Of a stretch of DNA of 64,000 nucleotides, positions 7,665-18,225 are shown in pieces. Source of the DNA: JAOBAU01 sp034667465 (GTDB lineage: Bacteria > Acidobacteriota > Thermoanaerobaculia > Gp7-AA8); contig JAXDJV010000022.1 in assembly GCA_034667465.1 (NCBI GenBank), positions 62,001 through 126,000 on the forward strand, read 5' to 3'. Numbering within the stretch: position 1 is the stretch's first letter; every line of letters begins with the position of its first letter. The translations under genes and the position numbers were made by a program. The notes beneath the pieces are model-generated. The model was not told the origin of the DNA, did not search any database, and saw only the letters and a list, made by a program, of their open reading frames with translations.

Positions 7665-10600
7665 TGATGATCCTCCTTCAACAAAGTGGCGGCTCCGATG
7701 AGACGAAACGCACCCCACGAGGAGGGTTCACGCAAGTGCGCTTCCGGCGATTTCATGAGGGCGAGCTGCGCGTCGCGCAGTGCGGCTGCCGGCATCCGTC
7801 CTTTCTGAATCGACTGATGAAATACACGTGAGAACGCTTCAGCGACGTCGTCATTGACCGGCCAGAGCGTACCGACGACCGCGGGAACTCCGGCGCTGAG
7901 AAACGCACGCGCAACCGTTGCCGTCCCGCGCCGCTCGCGGCTGCCGCGCGCGGTACTGCAGGCGGAGAGCACGGCGAGCCGCACGTGCTCGAAGCCGGCG
8001 GACGCCAGGTCGCCGACGTACAGCCGGCCATCGCTTCCATCCGTTCCGCCGAAGAGCAGTGATGAATATCGCGGCGCCGCGTCATTGGCGATTGCGTGAC
8101 CGGCGAAGTGAATGACGTTCGCCGTTGACGCGAGGCGGAGGAACGACTCTTTCGTCGCCGCATCGCCGACGAGCGATGTCGCGCGCGGATAGAACTTCGC
8201 GACCGACTCCACTTCATCGCGCGCTCCGTCGAGCGGCGGCAGCGTCGCGTAACGCGACGGATCGAGCGTCGGGTCGGCGACGAGCAGCGCGCGGTCGCCG
8301 CTTCGCGCGACGTACTCCATCGCGTTCGCAACGAACGACAGCGCGCTCGGCGCGACCGCCGCCGCGTATTCATCTGCGAGGAAGCGCCCGTTCTTCCGAT
8401 TCAGCAACGCGCTGAACGGCACGCGTGTGATGGCAGGATCGGGAACAAACACGATCGTGCTGCCGGCCGCGACGTTCTTCGCCCACGGCGCCACGAGCAG
8501 TTCGTACAGCTTCGCGAGATCGTTCGAATCACGCGTCGCGGCCGCACGATCGGCGAGCGCGGCGAGCCGTTCGCGGTGAACGTCTGTCCGCATCGCGCCG
8601 ATGTCGTTCGCAGTGATCAGCCACGTGATCAGCGAATCGCCGAGCAGCACGTATTCGACGATCGCGGTGTCGGGCGACAATCGCGCGCGCAGCCATTCCG
8701 AATGCGGACGCGACTTTCGCCCCGAGCCGTGATGGCTGTGCGAGACCTCGGCCGAACGAGAGCGCTCGACGATCTCGAATGCTTCGACGTAGCGCTGCTG
8801 GCTCAGCAGCAGATCGACGAGGTCGGCGTAGATACGGCCGGCGCCGGTGAGAAATGCGTCGCGCTGCTCGTCGTCGGAAATCCGATCGCGCTGCGACTCG
8901 ATCACGGCGACCGCTTCACGGAAATCGCTCTCCGCTTTCTTCTCGTCGTGCGCGTCCCGCTGCGCGCGGCCGCGGCGGTCGAGCAGATTGGCGACACCAA
9001 GCGGATTGCGCGACTCGCGAAAGAACGCAAGCGCGTCGTTGAGCCACTTCATCCCTTCGATCGGATCGGACGGCGCTGCGTTTTCGGCGAGGCTCATATT
9101 CGCTATGGTTCTGTGACGGACGGACTCGTCGGAAATCGCACCGCACGACGCACGCGCACGGTGAATGTCCTGCGAGGCACCTTCGCGATCGCCATCGGCG
9201 GCGCGCAACGAACTGCTCCAGATCAGCGCCGTGCAGCGCCAGAGCGAGCCGCCCTGCGGACTGCGATCGTTCATCAGCGGCAGGAGGAAGAGCTGGGCCG
9301 TTGCGTTGCGGTTCGCCGTCATCGCCGCGTACGCCGCTTCCGCCATGATCACGTTACGTCCCCTGGTTGCGCCGGTGCGCGCGATTCCGCTCAGCGCGCT
9401 CATCCGATACGGCATCGCCGCGTCGCTGTCGCCGACGCTTTCGTGTGCGTCGGCGAGGAGGCCCTGAATCACGGCGAGGTTGTCGTCCTCGTGCGCCGTT
9501 TTGAAATGCTCCTCGGCGACGCGATAGAGCTCGATGGCACGATCGGGATGCCCGAGGTCGAGCTCGGCGAGTGCGTTGATCCAGGTGATCCTGCCGAGGA
9601 GCGGATGCTCGGTCGGCGGAACGGAGCCGAGCTCCGCGACGGCCGCGACGGTGCCGGCGTAATCGTCGCGCATCAGCATGCAGCCGATCTCCTGCAACCG
9701 CGCGAGCGGCGCGAACGGCGTGCCGCGCAGTTCCTTCGACGCCGCACGGAAACTCTCGTTGGCGCGCTCGAACGCACGTCCGTCGTAGAGCTTCCGTCCG
9801 GCGCCGAAGGCTGCGTGTCCGCGCGCGAGCTGCAAACGCGCGGGACCGCGAGATCCGTCGATCGACCGAATCGCTTCGTCATCGAGTGTTGCGCCGTGCA
9901 ATCGCCGGAGGCTCGCCGCGACCGCGCGCGCCGTCGACAAGCGATCGTCCGCGCGCGTCGCGTCGCCGGCCAGCTCCGCTTCTCCCCACGCCGGCAGCAG
10001 CGACTCTTCGACGGTCACGCGCGCCTGCTGCGCGAACTGCGCGACGACGCCATCGAGCACCCGCGGATCCTCGGCGAGCGCACCGAGACGCGGCTCGATC
10101 TGCTGCCACCGCTCGGCGTCCGTCGGCGCTCGCAACTTCGCGATCCGTTCTTTCGCTTCCGCCGCCCACGGCGACTTCGGATCGAGCCGCAGGTAGTCTT
10201 CCCACGCCGCGATCGCTGCTGAAGTGACGTGCTGTGACTCGGTTGCGAGCGCGCGATTCCAGGCGATCTCCGGCTGCTGCGCGAGCTTCCACGCGCGCTC
10301 CGATGCTTCGAGTGCCGCGATCCAGTCGGCGGAAACGCGGCGCGCTTTTGCGCGTGCGAGATAGATTGCCGCGGCGTCGCTGAGCAGCGTCGCATCCTTC
10401 GATTTCGCCAGCGCCTTCGTCACGTTCGGCTCGTGCGTTTCGGTCGTCAGCGCCAGTTCGATCGCGGCGACGGCCTGATCGTAGTTGCCGATCACGAGAT
10501 GCGACACCGCGAGGTCGTGCAGATTTTTCGGCGACGCTTCCTTCTTCACGCGGTCGCTGATCGGACCCGCGTACTGGATCAGCTTCCACTTTTCAGAATC

Positions 10601-10981
10601 ACTGGCGATCTCAGCGGCATCACGCAGCGGCGATTCGTACGGCAGATAGCGGAAACCGGCGATGCGCGATTCGATGCGGCGATGCTCGACCTGCGCGGCA
10701 AAATCGGCGAGCGGATCGTGGCGGCGAATGCGGATCGCGACGGCCGCGAGAGCGGCGACGATCAGTACGCTGGCGATCGCGGCGATGAGATACAGCCGCC
10801 GCCGCGGCGGACGCGCCATGCGGGGCAGCGGAAGGTGGCGCTCCGAAGACGCCAGGACGATCGCGTAGCAGTCATCGCACGCGTTGATGTGAACCACGAC
10901 GCCGTTGTGCGTCGCCACATCGAGACGGCCGTCTATAAACGCGGCAAGCGTCTCCTCAGACGGGAAGCCGTGATGCTCCAT
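7622..10981 (-). CDS. Anti-sigma zinc finger - TM - TPR - CHAT protease fusion
   Basis: A 1119-aa multidomain protein. Residues 31-38 form an H-x3-C-x2-C anti-sigma (ZAS) zinc-binding motif. One membrane helix spans about 63-83. A long helical region (about 130-650) with recurring TPR-like helices follows. The C-terminus is a CHAT (caspase-like) domain with catalytic His near 962 (HFAGH) and Cys near 1008 (LSACST), then the usual AFLSAGVPAVVGTLWPVND segment. The sigma gene's TGA stop overlaps this gene's AGGTGA ribosome site, so expression is coupled. Known family logic: ZAS proteins hold sigma factors inactive, and CHAT domains cleave partner proteins. Inference: this one protein both binds the adjacent sigma factor at the membrane and is a regulated protease. 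The C-terminal tail overlaps the next gene. Confidence 0.9.
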   Translation of the reverse strand: MEHHGFPSEETLAAFIDGRLDVATHNGVVVHINACDDCYAIVLASSERHLPLPRMARPPRRRLYLIAAIASVLIVAALAAVAIRIRRHDPLADFAAQVEHRRIESRIAGFRYLPYESPLRDAAEIASDSEKWKLIQYAGPISDRVKKEASPKNLHDLAVSHLVIGNYDQAVAAIELALTTETHEPNVTKALAKSKDATLLSDAAAIYLARAKARRVSADWIAALEASERAWKLAQQPEIAWNRALATESQHVTSAAIAAWEDYLRLDPKSPWAAEAKERIAKLRAPTDAERWQQIEPRLGALAEDPRVLDGVVAQFAQQARVTVEESLLPAWGEAELAGDATRADDRLSTARAVAASLRRLHGATLDDEAIRSIDGSRGPARLQLARGHAAFGAGRKLYDGRAFERANESFRAASKELRGTPFAPLARLQEIGCMLMRDDYAGTVAAVAELGSVPPTEHPLLGRITWINALAELDLGHPDRAIELYRVAEEHFKTAHEDDNLAVIQGLLADAHESVGDSDAAMPYRMSALSGIARTGATRGRNVIMAEAAYAAMTANRNATAQLFLLPLMNDRSPQGGSLWRCTALIWSSSLRAADGDREGASQDIHRARASCGAISDESVRHRTIANMSLAENAAPSDPIEGMKWLNDALAFFRESRNPLGVANLLDRRGRAQRDAHDEKKAESDFREAVAVIESQRDRISDDEQRDAFLTGAGRIYADLVDLLLSQQRYVEAFEIVERSRSAEVSHSHHGSGRKSRPHSEWLRARLSPDTAIVEYVLLGDSLITWLITANDIGAMRTDVHRERLAALADRAAATRDSNDLAKLYELLVAPWAKNVAAGSTIVFVPDPAITRVPFSALLNRKNGRFLADEYAAAVAPSALSFVANAMEYVARSGDRALLVADPTLDPSRYATLPPLDGARDEVESVAKFYPRATSLVGDAATKESFLRLASTANVIHFAGHAIANDAAPRYSSLLFGGTDGSDGRLYVGDLASAGFEHVRLAVLSACSTARGSRERRGTATVARAFLSAGVPAVVGTLWPVNDDVAEAFSRVFHQSIQKGRMPAAALRDAQLALMKSPEAHLREPSSWGAFRLIGAATLLKEDHQCPLCVSSSQVSAR

Positions 10982-10987
10982 GTCACC

Positions 10988-11848
10988 TCACCTGGGCAGA
11001 CGACCTTTGGTTTCATATCCCCCGTCTGCAAGATGAGTGTGCCCGGTTTCGTTTTTTCCCGCCTCGAATTTCGTAATGAAGACATCTTCGTCGCCGCGCG
11101 CCAGCAAATCGACGATTTCGCTCCGGCTGATTCCGGCTCGCTCGAGCTCGCGCTTCATCGACGAAAGCATCTTGTCGATCCGTTTGTAGATCTTCTTCTG
11201 ATCGATCTTCAGCGCACGCGCGATCTCCGAAACCTTGCGCGTATTCGAGAAACGCATCCTCAGAATGATCTGATCCTCGGCGGCAAAACGGCCGATCGCG
11301 TCGTCGACCACCGTTCCCGTGCGACGCGCAACACGATCGCGCTCCGGATGAAGCAACCGTTCATCGGGATCGACGAACGGCATCTCCGCCTCCGGTACGG
11401 ACGGACCTGACACGAGCACGATGCGCGGATAGCGAGTCGGCAGCCGCGCGTAAAGACGTTCGATCTCGGCGCGCGTGTACCGAGCGTCGCCGGTGGTGAG
11501 AATTTCGACCATCTCCGCGTACGTGTAGCCGTCGCGCGTGAGCATCCGCTCGATGGTGATGCCTTTGTCGCCGAGACGCCGCGCTTCGGCGGACGGCCGC
11601 CATTTCCCCCACATCTGCACGCGATACTGGAAAAACATCCGTGTGATTACGGTCGTGAGATAGGTGGAGAAGGTGCTGCGTCCTTCGAACTTCCGGATGA
11701 TCGAGTAGTTCGCTTCGATCAGCTTCAGCTTGACGTGCGATGCGAACTCTTCCGTTTCTGCCGCATCGACGTGGTTGCGATGGCAGACGCTCCCGGCGAT
11801 CCGCTCGATCAACGGGAGATTGGAGAGAAACAGATCTTCGGCGCTCAT
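10988..11848 (-). CDS. Sigma-70 family RNA polymerase sigma factor, atypical length
   Basis: About 286 aa. Region 2 lies at roughly residues 30-90 (RSTFSTYLTTVITRMFFQYR), a conserved core-binding and -10-recognition helix. Region 4 lies near 190-240, with the helix-turn-helix VSEIARALKIDQKKIYKRID that would read the -35 element. Between them is an insert of about 90 residues instead of the short linker of ordinary ECF factors. After region 4 there is a 40-residue tail with an acidic patch. ATG 11848 is preferred over TTG 11860; neither has a strong ribosome site. First gene of the four-gene operon. The 118-bp upstream gap (11849-11966) should hold its promoter; I could not resolve a -35/-10 pair there. 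Partner anti-sigma function is probably in the next gene. Confidence 0.85.
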   Translation of the reverse strand: MSAEDLFLSNLPLIERIAGSVCHRNHVDAAETEEFASHVKLKLIEANYSIIRKFEGRSTFSTYLTTVITRMFFQYRVQMWGKWRPSAEARRLGDKGITIERMLTRDGYTYAEMVEILTTGDARYTRAEIERLYARLPTRYPRIVLVSGPSVPEAEMPFVDPDERLLHPERDRVARRTGTVVDDAIGRFAAEDQIILRMRFSNTRKVSEIARALKIDQKKIYKRIDKMLSSMKRELERAGISRSEIVDLLARGDEDVFITKFEAGKNETGHTHLADGGYETKGRLPR

Positions 11849-11966
11849 AGGTGTGCGCAAGTCAATTAAGCGTGTCTGTCACGGGGACCCGACGAACAAG
11901 CTGCTTCTGATTTTGGAGGACGGCAGTCAGTCTAGCAGCACGGCGGGACGGCAGCAGGGACTTTTG

Positions 11967-12659
11967 TCACGCTCTGCCATCCTCCCGTCCAAAAATTCGC
12001 TCATCGAACCGCAACTTACCGGAGTCGTCGACGATGACCACCGTGGCCGCGCGCGTCCCGTAAACCGGATCGATGATGAAGACCTCGTCGCGGCGGTCGC
12101 CGCCGATCGGCGTCGTCAGGAAGCTCATCAGTGACGGCGCCGGGTCGGCGGACTCGAGCGCCGCGCGCATCGCCGCCGCGGCACGTTCCGTCTTCGGCCA
12201 GGTCTCGCCGCGCGGCGCGTTGCTGATCGCGAAGATCGTTCCGCGCTCGAGCAGCCGCGGCTCGCCGCCATCGTTCGTGTAATGCGCGACGTCTCTCCCC
12301 GCTTCGCCGGCGATGAGATGGAATCCGGCATAGTCACCGCCGTGCGCCGCGATCCGTTCGACGTATGCGAGCGGCGCATCGTCGCCGATGACGAAGTCGC
12401 GCACGAGCGCGCCGCGCGACGGCGCATCAGCCGCCACCGCCCGCCCGTCGCGCACATTCGTAACCGCCGCGAACCGGCCGCCGCGCGTAATCGCCAGCCA
12501 GCTCCCGCCCGCGCGGAGATCGCGCCCGCCGATGACGTCGGGCGCATCCTCCCACCACGCCGCGGCGAGCGACGGACGATCATGCGCTTCATCGCGGTTC
12601 GCCGCGATCACGAGCGGCGCGGCGTCGGAAACGGCGTGAGCGAGGACGATCAGGCACAT
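11967..12659 (-). CDS. NRDE/TANGO2-family protein
   Basis: A 230-aa protein starting MCLIV and carrying the ANRDE motif near residue 20 that names the NRDE (TANGO2-like) family. Further family features are an RAGGSWLAI segment, AVTNVRD near residue 65 and a central GFHLIAGE. Cys2 may be exposed after Met removal, as in Ntn-hydrolase-like folds, but a catalytic role for this family is not established. Human TANGO2 is linked to lipid and heme handling; the bacterial role is unclear. It is a single gene, divergent from the deaminase-like gene starting at 12701. Confidence 0.88.
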   Translation of the reverse strand: MCLIVLAHAVSDAAPLVIAANRDEAHDRPSLAAAWWEDAPDVIGGRDLRAGGSWLAITRGGRFAAVTNVRDGRAVAADAPSRGALVRDFVIGDDAPLAYVERIAAHGGDYAGFHLIAGEAGRDVAHYTNDGGEPRLLERGTIFAISNAPRGETWPKTERAAAAMRAALESADPAPSLMSFLTTPIGGDRRDEVFIIDPVYGTRAATVVIVDDSGKLRFDERIFGREDGRA

Positions 12660-12700
12660 CGGCGCCGCGATCGTACAACTCCGGCGTGGCTCGCATTAGC

Positions 12701-14329
<1,629 letters not shown>

Positions 14330-14335
<6 letters not shown>

Positions 14336-14396
14336 GGCATGAGGCATGGGGCATGAGCGCTTCTACTCATACCTCATTGCTCATACCTCATGCCCC
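14330..14396. repeat. ATGAGGC-type palindrome supplying two stop codons
   Basis: Left arm 14330-14357 and right arm 14366-14396 are imperfect inverse copies of tandem GCATGAG units. The short loop side reads CGCTTCTACTCATACC, nearly identical to the copies at 5022 and 48875. The TGA of the deaminase-like gene (14333-14335) and, on the other strand, the TGA of the oxidoreductase gene (14388-14390) are both formed by the repeat units. It probably ends transcription in both directions. Confidence 0.75.
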
Positions 14397-15383
14397 AAAC
14401 GCCTCAGCGATCAACTCGTACGACCGCCGCCGCGCTTCATGCTCGTACGTGATCGTCACGATCATCACCTCGTCCGCGCCGTACTCCTCCGCTACCGCTT
14501 CGATCCCGCGACGCACGGTCGCCGGCGAGCCGATGATGGCGCGGCGTCCGGTCGGAATCGCGTTTGGCGCGAGTCCGCGCTCTTCGAAGAAACGCAGCGC
14601 GACATCGGGCGGCGGCACCGGCAGCAGACGGCCTTCGCGCAGCAGCGTGAATGCCATCCGCGAGCTTGCGGAGAGTCGCACCGCCTCTTCATCCGTCTCC
14701 GCGCAGACGGCGCTCACCGCGACGATGACCCGCGGCTTCGGCGCATAGCCGTTGCTCGCGAATGTCGCGCGATATTCGGCGGCGATCTGCGCGCCGAGCG
14801 GCGAGATGAAATCGGCGAACGCGTATGGCAGCCCCGTTTCCGCCGCCCAGATTCCGCTTTGCGCAGAAGAGCCGAGGAGCCAGAGATCGGGCACGTTCGG
14901 CCGGCCGGGAAGGAGCGCCAGCCGCGCGAACGGATGATCCGACGGCATCGAGTCGGTGAGGTACGCGAGCAGTTCCGCGAGTTGCTGCGGGAAATCATCC
15001 GGCGCGGCCTGGCGGCGATCGCGCTGCAGAGCGAAGGTCGTCGTCGAATCGGTTCCTGCGGCGCGCCCGAGGCCGAGATCGATGCGGTCGCCGAACAGAC
15101 CGGCCAGCATGCTGAACGTCTCCGCGACTTTCACCGGACTGTAATGCGGCAGCATCACCCCGCCGCTGCCGACACGAATGCGCGACGTCGCGCAGGCGAT
15201 CGCCGCGATCAGCACTTCCGGACTCGCGCACGCCAGCATCGGCGTCCCGTGATGTTCGGCCACCCAGTAACGCCGATAGCCGAGTTGCTCGGTGAGCTTC
15301 GCCAGATCGACGGAGTTGCGCAGCGCGTCGGCGCCGGTTGCGCCTTCGGAGATTGGAGATTGATCGAGAACGCTGAGGATCAT
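14388..15383 (-). CDS. Luciferase-like flavin-dependent oxidoreductase, MsnO8 type
   Basis: A 331-aa TIM-barrel enzyme of the bacterial-luciferase-like monooxygenase family. N-terminal MILSVLDQSPISEG, the RYWVAEHHGTP segment, the GGVMLPHYSPVKVAE core and DLGLGRAAGT are typical of group-1 LLM enzymes, which use reduced flavin (FMNH2 or F420) and oxygen on a range of organic substrates. The particular substrate cannot be told. ATG 15383 is well placed; the gene is alone, convergent with the deaminase-like gene, and its last codons come from a palindromic repeat. Confidence 0.9.
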   Translation of the reverse strand: MILSVLDQSPISEGATGADALRNSVDLAKLTEQLGYRRYWVAEHHGTPMLACASPEVLIAAIACATSRIRVGSGGVMLPHYSPVKVAETFSMLAGLFGDRIDLGLGRAAGTDSTTTFALQRDRRQAAPDDFPQQLAELLAYLTDSMPSDHPFARLALLPGRPNVPDLWLLGSSAQSGIWAAETGLPYAFADFISPLGAQIAAEYRATFASNGYAPKPRVIVAVSAVCAETDEEAVRLSASSRMAFTLLREGRLLPVPPPDVALRFFEERGLAPNAIPTGRRAIIGSPATVRRGIEAVAEEYGADEVMIVTITYEHEARRRSYELIAEAFGA

Positions 15384-15455
15384 TCGCGCACGATACAGAT
15401 GGCAGCCCGATTGCGATATGTCCCGTCAGCAGTCAACGTCCAATGGAGGGACATC

Positions 15456-15833
15456 ATGAACAGAATCAAACAGTTAGCACTCCCCGTAGCAGCAGCCATG
15501 GCCCTGACGATGTTCATTTCCACGTCCGCGTTTGCGGATTCTCGTCCCCGCAATGAGACATCGCGAGCGGCCGTCGCGAGTTACGCGCGCTACGGCTACA
15601 ACGGCAACAGCGGCATCGTGAGAGGCGTCGTCCAGCGCATCGACTTCCGCCGCAACGCGGCTGTCATTCGCTCATACGACGGCCGCCTCGTCACCGTCGT
15701 GATGTCGCGATACGACGCGCGCCGCAATCGCACCGCCGATCTCAATGACCTGCGACGCGGCGAACGCGTCACGCTCACCGGCGACTGGAACCGCGGCGTC
15801 TTTCAGGCGTATCGCGTCGAAAGCATTCGATAG
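15456..15833 (+). CDS. Small exported protein with OB/SH3-like C-terminal half
   Basis: A 125-aa protein starting at ATG 15456 after GGAGGG. Residues 1-28 form a signal peptide ending AFA-D. The mature part begins with an Arg/Asn-rich linker, followed by about 75 residues (SGIVRGVVQRID through GVFQAYRVESIR) with the strand pattern of a small beta barrel, similar to DUF5666-like proteins. Probably periplasmic. Function unknown. A strong terminator hairpin follows the stop. Confidence 0.82.
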   Translation: MNRIKQLALPVAAAMALTMFISTSAFADSRPRNETSRAAVASYARYGYNGNSGIVRGVVQRIDFRRNAAVIRSYDGRLVTVVMSRYDARRNRTADLNDLRRGERVTLTGDWNRGVFQAYRVESIR

Positions 15834-15845
15834 TTATGAAAGCGA

Positions 15846-15871
15846 GAGGACAGGCGGCGACGCCTGTCCTC
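15846..15871. terminator. Bidirectional hairpin between convergent genes
   Basis: Perfect 11-bp GC-rich stem (15846-15856 with 15861-15871) and a 4-nt GCGA loop. It lies in the 42-bp space between the small exported protein and the GspE-like gene, whose 3' ends face each other. No T-tract follows, so an intrinsic terminator role is likely but not certain. Confidence 0.65.
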
Positions 15872-15875
15872 CGCA

Positions 15876-18182
15876 TCACTTGATCGCGATCGCGCGCGCC
15901 TGCTTGAAATCGCAGATGCCCTTGAACATCTTCTCGAGCGCGTCCTGCAGCAGCGTGCGCATCCCCTGATCGAGTGCGAGCTTGCGCAGCTCGTCGATCG
16001 GCGCGCGGCGCTGCACTGCGCGCTTCACGTCGTCGCTGCCGGCAAGCAGTTCGTGCACGCCCATGCGTCCTTTGAATCCGCTGTTGCCGCACGCCGCGCA
16101 GCCCTTCGGTTTGTAGATCATCAGCTCGGGGCTGTACGTCACATTGAGGCGATGGAAGTAATCGCGGCCGTACGCGTCGGCGATCTCGTCGAACTCTTCC
16201 TGCGTCGGGTTGTACGCCTCTTTGCACTTCACGCAGAGGACGCGGATGAGGCGCTGCGCCATGATGCCGAGGAGCGCGTCGGCGAAGTTGAACGGATCGA
16301 TGTTCATGTCGAGGAGACGGGTGATCGTCTCCGGCGCCGAGTTCGTGTGCAGCGTCGAGAAGACGAGGTGACCGGTCAGCGATGCTTCGATGCCGATGGC
16401 GGCCGTTTCGTGATCGCGCATTTCGCCGACCATGATCACGTCGGGATCGGCGCGGAGAAACGATCGCATCGCGGCCGCGAACGTGAAGTCGATCTTCGGC
16501 TGCACCTGGACCTGCCGCAGACCCTTCTGCGTGATTTCGACCGGATCCTCCGCCGTCCAGATCTTCATGTCGACGGTGTTGATGAAGCCGAGCGCGGAAT
16601 GCAGCGTGGTCGTTTTACCGGAGCCGGTCGGACCGACGACGAGACAGATGCCGTACGGCTTCTGCAGGATCTCTTTGAACTTGGCGAGGTTGTAATCGCT
16701 GAAGCCCATCTTCTCGATCGGCAGCGGCTTCGACGCGGCGAGGATACGCATGACGACGTCCTCGTTGCCGTTCGCGGTCGGGATCGTCGCGACGCGAAGC
16801 TCGATCACCCCCTTCGATGACTTGAAGCGGATCTTGCCGTCCTGCGGTTTGCGGCGCTCCGAGATGTCGAGCTTCGACATGATCTTCAGGCGCTGCACGA
16901 GCGCGTTGCGATGCGCGCCGGGGATTTCCATGAACTTCTCGCAGTCGCCGTCGATGCGCAGCCGGATGAGACACGGGTTCCGCGCGCCATCCGGCTCGAC
17001 GTGAATGTCCGACGCGCCGCGGGCCGCTGCTTCGAGGATCAGCTGGTTAGCGAGCTTGACGATTCCGGAGTCGGTCTCGTCGATCTCCGGCGCGTCATCC
17101 TTCTGCTGCTCTTCGAGCTCTCCCTCGCCTTCGCCCAGCTCGGTGAGGATCTTCGCAAGGTCGAGGCCTTCGTTCGATTCGACCGCCGCCTTCTCGCCGT
17201 ACGACGACATGATGTACGCGATGATGTCGTCCTTCAGTCCGACCTGGAAGTCGTAGCGCGGCGCGAGGTTCATCGAGCGGATGCCGTCGAGCCGCGTCAG
17301 ATCCTGCGGATCATCGACCGCGATGACGACCATGCCGGCACGCCGTTCCACCGGCGCGCAGACGTACTTCTTCCACATGTCGGACTGCACGCGCTCGCGC
17401 AAATCCTGCGGGATCTTCTGCGAGCCGTCGAAGTTGAAAAACCCGGTGCCGTAATACGCGGCGAGCGATTTCCCGATCTCTTCTTTCGGGACGTTGAAGT
17501 CTTCGATGAGTGTGCGCTCGACGCTGGTGTTGTTCGTGCGCGCGCTGCTCACCGCCGCTTCGATATCTTTTTCGGAGATGACGCCTTTGTCGACGAGACC
17601 GCCGAGGCGTGAAGGCTTGGTCTGTCGCGTAGTGCGATGCTGGTTGTAGAACGCGATGCCCAGAATTCGCGCGATCTCCTCGGCGAAATCTTCGTCCTGC
17701 GCGGTAAAGGTCACGCCGTGACGCTTGTTGATCATCTGCACGACGCCGAGGAGATATTTCTCGAAAAGGATTGGAACGGCGAGGACTGCTTTGGTGCGAA
17801 ATCCGGTCTGCTTGTCCCAGCGCTGATCGAAACGGAGATTGGCGTGGAACTTCGCAAGCTCGGTGGCTTCGTAGGCGTCTTTGACGTTGATGGTTTTGCG
17901 GGCGAGCGCCGTGAAGCCGGCGATCGACGCAAACGATTTCGGAACGCGGATCTCCTTCGGCGTATCGCCAACCTTCTGCAGCGAATAGAGCTCCTGGTTC
18001 TTCGTGTCGACGGCGTAAATCGTGAGCCGTTCCGCATCGAGCAGTTCGAGGATGCGGTCCTTGAGCGTCATCAGAATGTGCGGAATCGACTCCGCGGCAT
18101 TGATCTGATTGGTGATCGCCGACAGCTTCTTTCGATACTCGAGCTCACGCTCGACAGAGGAGGAGGTCGCCTGGACGGTCAT
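15876..18182 (-). CDS. GAF-domain GspE/PilB-family secretion or pilus ATPase
   Basis: A 768-aa protein that fuses a sensory domain to an assembly ATPase. Residues about 15-175 are a GAF domain (LLDAERLTIYAVD, AVLAVPILFEKYLLGVVQMINKR). About 190-345 is a GspE/MshE N-terminal domain. The C-terminal half is the hexameric ATPase, with Walker A GPTGSGKTT near 516, Walker B DVIMVGEMRD, the Asp/His boxes, and a CxxC...CxxC zinc site (CVKCKEAY, GCAACGNSG). Such ATPases drive type II secretion or type IV pilus polymerisation from the cytoplasmic face. No pilin or other secretion gene is in the window. The GAF domain suggests that activity responds to a small ligand. Confidence 0.93.
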   Translation of the reverse strand: MTVQATSSSVERELEYRKKLSAITNQINAAESIPHILMTLKDRILELLDAERLTIYAVDTKNQELYSLQKVGDTPKEIRVPKSFASIAGFTALARKTINVKDAYEATELAKFHANLRFDQRWDKQTGFRTKAVLAVPILFEKYLLGVVQMINKRHGVTFTAQDEDFAEEIARILGIAFYNQHRTTRQTKPSRLGGLVDKGVISEKDIEAAVSSARTNNTSVERTLIEDFNVPKEEIGKSLAAYYGTGFFNFDGSQKIPQDLRERVQSDMWKKYVCAPVERRAGMVVIAVDDPQDLTRLDGIRSMNLAPRYDFQVGLKDDIIAYIMSSYGEKAAVESNEGLDLAKILTELGEGEGELEEQQKDDAPEIDETDSGIVKLANQLILEAAARGASDIHVEPDGARNPCLIRLRIDGDCEKFMEIPGAHRNALVQRLKIMSKLDISERRKPQDGKIRFKSSKGVIELRVATIPTANGNEDVVMRILAASKPLPIEKMGFSDYNLAKFKEILQKPYGICLVVGPTGSGKTTTLHSALGFINTVDMKIWTAEDPVEITQKGLRQVQVQPKIDFTFAAAMRSFLRADPDVIMVGEMRDHETAAIGIEASLTGHLVFSTLHTNSAPETITRLLDMNIDPFNFADALLGIMAQRLIRVLCVKCKEAYNPTQEEFDEIADAYGRDYFHRLNVTYSPELMIYKPKGCAACGNSGFKGRMGVHELLAGSDDVKRAVQRRAPIDELRKLALDQGMRTLLQDALEKMFKGICDFKQARAIAIK

Positions 18183-18225
18183 GCTTGCTTGTCTCCGAAC
18201 TGCTGGAAGGATAACTCACGAACCA

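Noticed and set aside
8576..10222. 548-codon plus-strand open frame
   Set aside because: Antisense to the TPR and CHAT region; Arg-rich composition with no motif.
6084..11848. Type III-E CRISPR (Craspase) locus
   Set aside because: TPR-CHAT and sigma genes are present, but there is no gRAMP/Cas7-11-like gene, no Cas1/Cas2 and no repeat-spacer array within the window.
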